Source of the DNA: Agromyces fucosus
Lineage (GTDB): Bacteria > Actinomycetota > Actinomycetes > Actinomycetales > Microbacteriaceae
Assembly: GCF_004134865.1 (NCBI RefSeq)
Contig: NZ_SDPO01000002.1
Location: 868,001 to 932,000, forward strand
DNA: 64,000 bases
Direction: 5' to 3'
Shown here: piece by piece, positions 58,780-64,000 of the stretch
Position numbering within the stretch: position 1 is the first letter of the stretch
How the letters are laid out: each line of letters begins with the position of its first letter
The notes under the pieces: model-generated
What the model was told of the DNA's origin: nothing
Database searches by the model: none
Seen by the model: the letters and a program-made list of their open reading frames with translations, nothing else
Program-made: the position numbers and the translations under genes

Positions 58780-60426
58780 TCACCCGCCGAGTGCCAGGTC
58801 CCGTCGCCGCACGAGGGCCGTGGCCCCCGCGGCCACGACAACGGCGATGCCCGACATGACCCACGCGGCCGACCAGTCGATCGTCTCGGCCGTGACGATC
58901 GGGGTGTGGGTGAACGGCGAGATGTCGCGCACCCACTCGGGGAACCCGAAGAGGCCGCCGAACTGCCCCAGTACGATCGCGACGAGCAGCACCGCCCAGC
59001 CGAGGGCGATCGACGCCCGAGGCACGAGGGCGAACACGAGGGCGGCGACCGCGACGATCACGAGGCAGGCCGGCAGCTGGGCGAGCCCCGCCTCGGCGAC
59101 GGTCGACATGCGCTCACCGACATCCGGCGACCCGATGAGTCCGACGAAGGCGCCGAGCACCGCGAAGGCCAGCACCGCAGCGACCGAGGCGGCGCCGATC
59201 AGGAGGTACGCGGAGAACCAGCGGAACCGCGAGACGGGCGCGGCGAGCACGAGTTCTGCCGTGCCGCCGGCCTCATCCTGCCGGGCTCGCATGATCGCCT
59301 GCACGCCGCCGACCGCGGCGAGCACGCCGACGAATCCGAAGAGCCCGGTCGTGAAGAGGTCGATCAACCCGCCCTCGGCGTTCGGCCCCGCGATCGCGGC
59401 GAGGGTGTCGGTGATCGCCTGCCCGGCCTCCTGGCCATCGGGGGTGTTGACGAGGTCGACGACCGTCTGCCCGACGGCGCCCAGTACGAGTCCGAAGAGC
59501 GCACCGCCGACGGTCCAGCCGATGACGGGGTTGCGGAGCGTGCGCCAGACGAGGCCGATCGGGCCCGAGAGGCTCAGCGGCGCATGCAGGCGGCCCGCCC
59601 GCTCGGGCACGATGCTCGAGTCGAGGTCGCGGTGCGACTGCAGCCACGCGGAGGCGGCGAAGAGCACCGCCCCGAGGGCGACGCAGAGCGCGAGCGGCCA
59701 GAGTCGCTGATGCGTGTACGGCGCGACCGCCTGGCCCCAGCCGATCGGGCTGAGCCAGCTCCACCAGCCCGCCTCCATGCTGAGCCCGTCGGGCTGCACG
59801 GTGCCCGTGGCATCCCCCATCGCGCGGAAGGCGTAGCCGAGGGTCACGATCGCGGCCGCGAGCCCGTTCGCCCCGCGCGAGGTGCGCATGAGCTGCGCGC
59901 ACGCGAGCCCGACGCCGAGGTACGCGATGCCCACGGCCGACAGTGCCGCGCCGTAGAGCAGGGCGCCCGAGGCATCCGCCCCGTACGCGAAGGCCACGCC
60001 GCCCATGATCGCCCCGACCAGCGCACTCAGGATGACGCCCTCGAGCGCCGTCGCGAGCAGCGGTGCGATGCGGCCGGCGGGAGTGGATCCGACGAGCTCG
60101 GCCCTGCCCGCCTCCTCGTCGCCGCGCGTGTGTCGCACGGCGAGGAACGTCATCATCAGGCCGACCATGAGCCCCAGGAAGCCGAAGAGCAGGAAGAACT
60201 GGAATGCGTCGGGGTCGGTGCCCTGCGGAGTGCCGCGGAGCATCAGGATGGCGGGGCTCATGATCACGAGCCTGATGACGCTCGCCCGTTCGGCGTCATC
60301 GCCGTAGGTCTCGGTGACGGCGCCGCGACCGGCGACCTCGAGCAGCGCGAAGAGCGCGAGCCACACGATGATCTGCACCCGGTCGCGGCGGAACCGCGCG
60401 AGGAGCAGGGTCGGCAGGGTCTTCAT
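58780..60426 (-). CDS. ABC exporter permease (tetronasin/TnrB-like, 12-helix)
   Basis: Encodes 548 residues, two homologous halves of six membrane helices each. [23 protein letters not shown] in the first half and [28 protein letters not shown] in the second are the cytoplasmic coupling motifs of this exporter group (GEEaGR-E-L-LaaPVgR). It works with the ATPase encoded upstream, whose stop its ATG overlaps. Members are annotated as polyketide or multidrug exporters (tetronasin-like). Cargo unknown. Confidence 0.88.
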   Translation of the reverse strand: MKTLPTLLLARFRRDRVQIIVWLALFALLEVAGRGAVTETYGDDAERASVIRLVIMSPAILMLRGTPQGTDPDAFQFFLLFGFLGLMVGLMMTFLAVRHTRGDEEAGRAELVGSTPAGRIAPLLATALEGVILSALVGAIMGGVAFAYGADASGALLYGAALSAVGIAYLGVGLACAQLMRTSRGANGLAAAIVTLGYAFRAMGDATGTVQPDGLSMEAGWWSWLSPIGWGQAVAPYTHQRLWPLALCVALGAVLFAASAWLQSHRDLDSSIVPERAGRLHAPLSLSGPIGLVWRTLRNPVIGWTVGGALFGLVLGAVGQTVVDLVNTPDGQEAGQAITDTLAAIAGPNAEGGLIDLFTTGLFGFVGVLAAVGGVQAIMRARQDEAGGTAELVLAAPVSRFRWFSAYLLIGAASVAAVLAFAVLGAFVGLIGSPDVGERMSTVAEAGLAQLPACLVIVAVAALVFALVPRASIALGWAVLLVAIVLGQFGGLFGFPEWVRDISPFTHTPIVTAETIDWSAAWVMSGIAVVVAAGATALVRRRDLALGG

Positions 60427-61364
60427 CGCACGCCCTCGAGACTCGATCGCGCCGGCTCGTCGATCTCGTCGTGGTAGTGCCGCATGAAGAGCTCCTCGAG
60501 CGAGGGCGGGTTCACGGTGACGCCGGTGGCACGCAGGCGACTAAGGGCGGCGAGCACGTCGGGCATGGCGTCGGAATCGGCGGTGAAGCGCACACGGGCG
60601 CCGTCGACCACGAGGTCGTGCGCGCCGGGGATGGTCGCGAAGGCGGCGTGGTCGATCCCCTCGCCGGCGAAGGAGATCTCGGTGCGGGTGAGGTGGCGGA
60701 GCTCGGCGAGCGTGCCCGTCTCGACCGTGCGCCCGGCGCGGATGATGCTCACGCGGTCGCACAGGTGCTCGACCTCCGAGAGGATGTGGCTCGACAGGAG
60801 CACGGTCGCGCCGTCGCCGAGGAGGGCCGCGATCTCCTGACGGAAGACCGCCTCCATGAGCGGGTCGAGGCCCGAGGTGGGCTCGTCGAGGATGTACAGG
60901 TCGGCTGGCGTGGCGAGCGCGGCGATGAGCGCGACCTTCTGCCGGTTGCCCTTCGAGTAGGTGCGGCCCTTCTTCGACGGGTCGAACTGGAAGACCTCGG
61001 CGAGGTGCTCGCGCCGCGCCGCATAGGCGCGCTTGTCGGTCGTGCCGCCCCGAAGGCGCGTGAGCAGGTCGATCGACTCACCGCCCGAGAGGTTCGACCA
61101 GAGGTTCACGTCGCCCGGCACGTAGGCGATGCGCCGGTGCAGCTCGACGGCGTCGCGCCAGGGGTCGCGGCCGAAGAGCGTCGCGTTGCCGCCGCTGGCC
61201 CGGATGAGGCCGAGCAGCACGCGAATGGTGGTGGACTTCCCCGCGCCGTTCGGGCCGAGGAACCCGTGCACCTCGCCGGCCTCGACGCTGAGGTCGAGCC
61301 CGTCGAGTGCACGCACGCGGCCGAAGTGCTTCTCGAGACCGCGTGTTTCGATGACGGTGTTCAT
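60423..61364 (-). CDS. ABC exporter ATP-binding protein
   Basis: Encodes 313 residues. Walker A is [12 protein letters not shown] (about 37-48), the signature [15 protein letters not shown] lies near 139, Walker [16 protein letters not shown] near 158, and [17 protein letters not shown] holds the H-loop. The C-terminal quarter is a regulatory domain ending in [10 protein letters not shown], as in DrrA-like ATPases. TAGTGT (61372-61377, minus) ends 7 nt before the ATG, so the operon mRNA is probably leaderless. A perfect palindrome lies just upstream of that -10. First gene of a three-gene operon ending in its regulator. Confidence 0.92.
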   Translation of the reverse strand: MNTVIETRGLEKHFGRVRALDGLDLSVEAGEVHGFLGPNGAGKSTTIRVLLGLIRASGGNATLFGRDPWRDAVELHRRIAYVPGDVNLWSNLSGGESIDLLTRLRGGTTDKRAYAARREHLAEVFQFDPSKKGRTYSKGNRQKVALIAALATPADLYILDEPTSGLDPLMEAVFRQEIAALLGDGATVLLSSHILSEVEHLCDRVSIIRAGRTVETGTLAELRHLTRTEISFAGEGIDHAAFATIPGAHDLVVDGARVRFTADSDAMPDVLAALSRLRATGVTVNPPSLEELFMRHYHDEIDEPARSSLEGVR

Positions 61365-61371
61365 GAGGCCG

Positions 61372-61400
61372 ACACTACGCTCGTTTCACAAATTTGTGAA
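61372..61400 (-). promoter_or_regulatory. ABC operon promoter with 16-bp palindromic operator
   Basis: TTCACAAATTTGTGAA (61385-61400) is a perfect palindrome lying 7 bp upstream of the -10 TAGTGT (61372-61377, minus), within the -10/-35 spacer. It is strikingly AT-rich in this genome and is well placed for repression by the GbsR-like protein. Confidence 0.75.
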
Positions 61401-61537
61401 TCTTCCTAACGGAACCCTTACGGGAGCGGGGTCGGATGCCGCGGGGCGACCGGACCGCGTGGCCCTGCGGCGTCACCGGGGCGCGCGTGGGCGCCCTTGG
61501 GCGGATGCCCGGGGTGCGTGGCATTGAGGTGACGCAA

Positions 61538-61569
61538 GTTGTCGCATCGACACGGTCGCAACCGACAAC
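61538..61569. terminator. Inverted repeat GTTGTCG-N18-CGACAAC
   Basis: Seven-base arms at 61538-61544 and 61563-61569 lie 82 nt downstream of the lacI-type gene. They could form a terminator hairpin or an operator. A 13-bp direct repeat AGCAGCGGGCGGC occurs at 61609 and 61623. The 250-bp gap shows no gene. Confidence 0.4.
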
Positions 61570-61650
61570 GAGTGGCATCTCGATGACCGGAGAGCCGGAG
61601 CGGCATCGAGCAGCGGGCGGCCAGCAGCGGGCGGCGAGCAGCGAGCGCCG

Positions 61651-62718
61651 TCAACCCGCCGTTCGGGGCACGGCCGTCGTATCGCCGACGTGCAGCGTGC
61701 TCGTGAAGCACCGCGACGCGGGCGGCTCGCCCGAGAGCATCTGAACGACGGCCTCGCCGGCCGCCCTTCCCTTCGCGACCGAGGGCTGCGCGAGCGTCGT
61801 GAGGTCGTGCTGCAGGCCGTCGACCCGGATGCCGTCGAAACCGAGCACGCTGAGATCGGCCGGCACCTGCATGCCGAGCTCCTCGGCCGCCTGGATGACC
61901 CCCGCCGCCAGCAGGTCGCTCTGCGCGATGATCGCCGTCGGACGGTTCTCCGGGTCGGCGAGGAGCGCCCGCGCAGCCTCGAGCCCCTCTTCGATCGAGC
62001 TGGCCCCTGCGGCGCGGCCCGTCGCCTCGGGGAAGATCTCACGAGCGCCGGCGAGGCGCTGGCTCGCCGTGGCCGCCGTGCTCGACTCCAGCAGCTCCCT
62101 GGTGAGGGGGCCCCGAGTGCGCGCCGCGTCGAAGGGCAGCGTCACGATCGCGACATCCGTATGGCCCAATTGCCGCAGGTATTCGGCGCCCCGCCGAGTC
62201 GCCTGGAGGTTGTCGATCGAGATCTCGGGGATGTCCTCACCGGTGTCGCCCTCGATGGCGACGGCGGGGATGCCGCGGCGACGCAGCGCCTCGATCGTGA
62301 CGCCGAGGCGCGGACTGCAGCCCACGAGCACGACCGCGTCGACCGGCGCGCTCTCGATGCTGACGGCGTTCTCGCCCGCCTCTCCGGTGTCGGTGAGCAG
62401 CAGGAGGCCGGCGCCGAGCGGCGCGATGCCCTCGGAGATGCCGTCGAGCATCTGGATCTTCACGGGGTCGAGGAACGCCGCGCGCACGCGCTCCTCGAGC
62501 ACGACGCCGACGATGCCCGAACGCCCGCGGCGCAACGACCGTGCGCGCGGGTCGGGACCGGCGTAACCGAGATCGGATGCCGCGGCGAGCACGCGCTCCT
62601 TCGTGGCGGCGGACACGGGGCCCGAGCCGCTGAAGGCGAGCGAGGCGGTCGACTGCGAGACGCCCGCGCGTGCCGCGACATCGGCGAGCGTCGGGCGTTG
62701 AGCGGCATCGGGCTGCAT
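61651..62718 (-). CDS. LacI-family transcriptional regulator
   Basis: Encodes 355 residues. The N-terminal headpiece is TLADVAARAGVSQSTASLAFSG with the YxP-type hinge around YAGPDPRARSLRRGRSG. The sugar-binding periplasmic-type core follows (GIVGVVLEE, SIDNLQATRRGAEYLRQLGH, TAIIAQSDLLAAGVIQAAEELG, VLGFDGIRVDGL). ATG 62718 is chosen since the headpiece starts there and TAGACT (62726-62731, minus) ends 7 nt upstream. The palindrome CGAATCGATTCG with a central CG, as LacI operators have, lies just behind that -10, so it should repress itself and perhaps the divergent SDR gene. Effector unknown; no sugar genes adjoin. Confidence 0.9.
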   Translation of the reverse strand: MQPDAAQRPTLADVAARAGVSQSTASLAFSGSGPVSAATKERVLAAASDLGYAGPDPRARSLRRGRSGIVGVVLEERVRAAFLDPVKIQMLDGISEGIAPLGAGLLLLTDTGEAGENAVSIESAPVDAVVLVGCSPRLGVTIEALRRRGIPAVAIEGDTGEDIPEISIDNLQATRRGAEYLRQLGHTDVAIVTLPFDAARTRGPLTRELLESSTAATASQRLAGAREIFPEATGRAAGASSIEEGLEAARALLADPENRPTAIIAQSDLLAAGVIQAAEELGMQVPADLSVLGFDGIRVDGLQHDLTTLAQPSVAKGRAAGEAVVQMLSGEPPASRCFTSTLHVGDTTAVPRTAG

Positions 62719-62725
62719 GGGGCCG

Positions 62726-62746
62726 AGTCTAGGCCGAATCGATTCG
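62726..62746. promoter_or_regulatory. LacI promoter with CGAATCGATTCG operator
   Basis: The 12-bp palindrome at 62735-62746 is 3 bp upstream of the minus-strand -10 TAGACT (62726-62731). The plus-strand SDR promoter TAGGCT (62792-62797) lies 45 bp beyond it. Confidence 0.7.
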
Positions 62747-62804
62747 ATCGGCGATCCGCGGCGTGCCGAGCGCTCGACCCGCGGCATCGCCTAGGCTCGG
62801 CCGC

Positions 62805-63569
62805 ATGTCGAGAACCGCCCTCATCACCGGCGCGAGCTCCGGGCTCGGCGCCGAGTTCGCCAGACAGCTCGCCGCCACCGGCGCCCACCTCGTGCTCGTG
62901 GCGCGTGATCGCGCCGCCCTCGACGAGCTGGCCATGCGGATCCGCCGCGAGCACGGCGTCGAGGTCGAGGTGCTGCCGGCCGACCTGCTGAAGCCGCGTC
63001 ACCTGGCCCGGGTCGTCGAGCGCCTCTCCGATGCCGCACGGCCGATCGACCTGCTCGTCAACAACGCGGGGTTCGGCCTGCCGCTCGACTTCGCGGCCAA
63101 CGACGTCGAGGTCGAGGTGCGCCATCTGCACCTGCACGTCGAGGTGCCCCTGCGTCTGAGCCACGCAGCCCTGCGGTCGATGCTCCCCCGCCGACGCGGG
63201 CGGATCATCAACATCGCGTCGGTCGGCGCGTTCATTCCGCGATCGACATATGGCGCCTGCAAGCGCTGGCTGGTCGTGTTCAGCGAGTGGGCGAACGGGC
63301 AGTACGCGCGGCAAGGGGTCACGACGACGGCCGTGTGCCCCGGCTACACGCACACGAAGTTCCACGAGCGGCTGGGACTGCCGCCGGGCCAGGAAGGGGT
63401 TCCGGGTTGGATGTGGCTCGACGCGCGGAAGGTCGTCGCCGAGGCACTGCGAGACACCGCCCGCGGCAAGTCCCTCTCGGTGCCTTCGCTCCGCTACCGG
63501 TTGCTCGTCGGCCTCGCGCGGTTCGCGCCCGGATCGGTCGGCGCCCGCATCGGGGCCCGCGGGCGCTGA
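62805..63569 (+). CDS. SDR-family NAD(P)-dependent oxidoreductase
   Basis: Encodes 254 residues. The cofactor loop is TALITGASSGLGAEFARQLA, with NADP-type Arg in LVARDRAALDELA. The NNAG strand is LLVNNAGFGLPLDF, catalytic Ser in IINIASVGAF, and YGACK gives the YxxxK pair. AVCPGYTHTKFHERLG marks the DltE/YqjQ-like subgroup acting on aliphatic substrates. TAGGCT ends 7 nt before the ATG, predicting a leaderless transcript. Divergent from the lacI-type gene and perhaps under its control. Two REP-like palindromes follow the stop. Confidence 0.87.
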   Translation: MSRTALITGASSGLGAEFARQLAATGAHLVLVARDRAALDELAMRIRREHGVEVEVLPADLLKPRHLARVVERLSDAARPIDLLVNNAGFGLPLDFAANDVEVEVRHLHLHVEVPLRLSHAALRSMLPRRRGRIINIASVGAFIPRSTYGACKRWLVVFSEWANGQYARQGVTTTAVCPGYTHTKFHERLGLPPGQEGVPGWMWLDARKVVAEALRDTARGKSLSVPSLRYRLLVGLARFAPGSVGARIGARGR

Positions 63570-63584
63570 CACGCCTGCCTCGTG

Positions 63585-63670
63585 GGTTGAGGAGCAAGCG
63601 CAGCGAGCGTCTCGAAACCTGCTTCTGGGAGCACGGGTCTCGATACGGCGCTGGCGCGCCTACTCGACCG
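63585..63670. repeat. Pair of REP-like imperfect palindromes
   Basis: First element 63585-63619 starts GGTTGAGGAGCAAGCGC and ends TCTCGAAACC; second 63637-63670 starts GGTCTCGATACGGCGC and ends CTACTCGACC. Each is an imperfect palindrome with GGTT/AACC or GGTC/GACC ends. They lie between the converging SDR and kbl genes. This kind of element is frequent in Microbacteriaceae intergenic DNA (general knowledge). Confidence 0.7.
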
Positions 63671-63711
63671 GCGAGACCGGCGAGGCCTACTCGACCGGCG
63701 AGACCGGCGAG
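63659..63711. repeat. 27-bp tandem repeat across the kbl 3' end
   Basis: CCTACTCGACCGGCGAGACC plus CGGCGAG occurs at 63659 and again at 63686. The second copy encodes the last residues and the stop of kbl; the first overlaps the end of the second REP-like element. Confidence 0.8.
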
Positions 63712-64000
63712 CCCACCTCGTCGCGAGCCGTGACGAACGCGGCGACGCAGCGCCGAATCTCCTCCTCGGAGTGCGCAGCGGAGAGCTGCACGCGGATGCG
63801 CGCCGCCCCGCGGGGCACCACCGGGAAGCTGAAGGCGGTGACGTACACCCCGTGCCGCTGCAGCGCGTCGGCCATGCGCGCGGTGAGGGCGGCATCGCCG
63901 AACATCACGGGCACGATCGGGTGCTCACCGGGCAGCAGGTCGAACGAGGCATCCGTCATCAGGGACCGGAAGAGCGACGCGTTCGCCCGCAGCTTCTCGC
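63687..64000 (-). CDS. kbl: Glycine C-acetyltransferase (2-amino-3-ketobutyrate CoA ligase), 5' truncated
   Basis: Only the C-terminal about 104 residues are in the window; the start lies beyond 64000. The visible part matches Kbl closely: EKLRANASLFRSLM, GEHPIVPVMFGDAALTARM, GVYVTAFSFPVVPRGAARIR, QLSAAHSEEEIRRCV. The enzyme is a PLP-dependent alpha-oxoamine synthase that cleaves 2-amino-3-ketobutyrate with CoA to glycine and acetyl-CoA in threonine breakdown; the partner threonine dehydrogenase (tdh) would be expected nearby. The PLP lysine lies outside the window. The C-terminal SPVSPVE is encoded by a 27-bp repeat copy. Confidence 0.9.
   Translation of the reverse strand, partial: EKLRANASLFRSLMTDASFDLLPGEHPIVPVMFGDAALTARMADALQRHGVYVTAFSFPVVPRGAARIRVQLSAAHSEEEIRRCVAAFVTARDEVGSPVSPVE

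Overview
The window is high-GC (roughly 70%) actinobacterial chromosome. It suggests a Microbacteriaceae-type organism such as Agromyces or a relative. The grounds are: the coproporphyrin-dependent heme pathway, a C50-carotenoid operon, a DUF222/HNH gene with an SOS box, many TAnnnT promoters placed for leaderless transcripts, and a very frequent GGATGC/GCATCC word. I see no rRNA, tRNA, CRISPR array, insertion sequence or prophage. The taxonomic call is inference from gene content, not a database result.

Layout. 1-9.5 kb: end of a SIS-domain gene, membrane proteins, a cysteine-desulfurase-like enzyme, an isocitrate lyase/PEP mutase-family enzyme, an ABC exporter pair with a winged-helix protein, an HxlR regulator divergent from an azoreductase-like enzyme, and DUF1304. 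9.6-16.8 kb: heme genes hemL-hemB and hemD-hemC-hemH-hemQ, with an SDR between the two groups. 17.3-23.5 kb: a MarR regulator divergent from idi-crtE-crtB-crtI-crtYe-crtYf-crtEb. 23.6-26.6 kb: methyltransferase, GntR regulator and a three-gene envelope cassette (DUF3618, holin-superfamily, YtxH-like). 26.7-29.4 kb: hemY and hemE. 29.5-33.5 kb: SGNH hydrolase and membrane protein divergent from a MarR gene, an SRPBCC-ArsR pair, and a membrane protein behind a 23-codon leader ORF. 33.6-38 kb: hemA, a GNAT enzyme with a coding minisatellite, a pyrimidine-rich minisatellite, and the SOS-boxed DUF222/HNH gene. 38-43.5 kb: glyS, then an alpha/beta-hydrolase/aminoacyl-phosphatidylglycerol synthase pair. 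43.5-47.8 kb: a Tat-exported TIM-barrel isomerase and a secreted GSDH/PKD dehydrogenase. 48-64 kb: alpha-hydroxy-acid oxidase, NUDIX, a two-headed hydrolase, GNAT, a beta-lactamase-fold protein, M13 peptidase, MATE exporter, M20 amidohydrolase, an ABC exporter operon with its own regulator, LacI, SDR, and the 3' part of kbl.

How the genes work together. All enzymes from glutamyl-tRNA to heme b by the coproporphyrin route (hemA, L, B, C, D, E, cgoX/hemY, cpfC/hemH, chdC/hemQ) lie in four nearby transcription units. They surround the operon that makes C50 carotenoid from IPP/DMAPP. Several regulators sit beside palindromes that look like their own operators: MarR at 31.1 kb, LacI at 62.7 kb, the ABC-operon regulator at 61.4 kb and the crt MarR at 17.85 kb. 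Seventeen start codons lie 6-7 nt after a TA-rich -10 hexamer, which predicts leaderless mRNAs.
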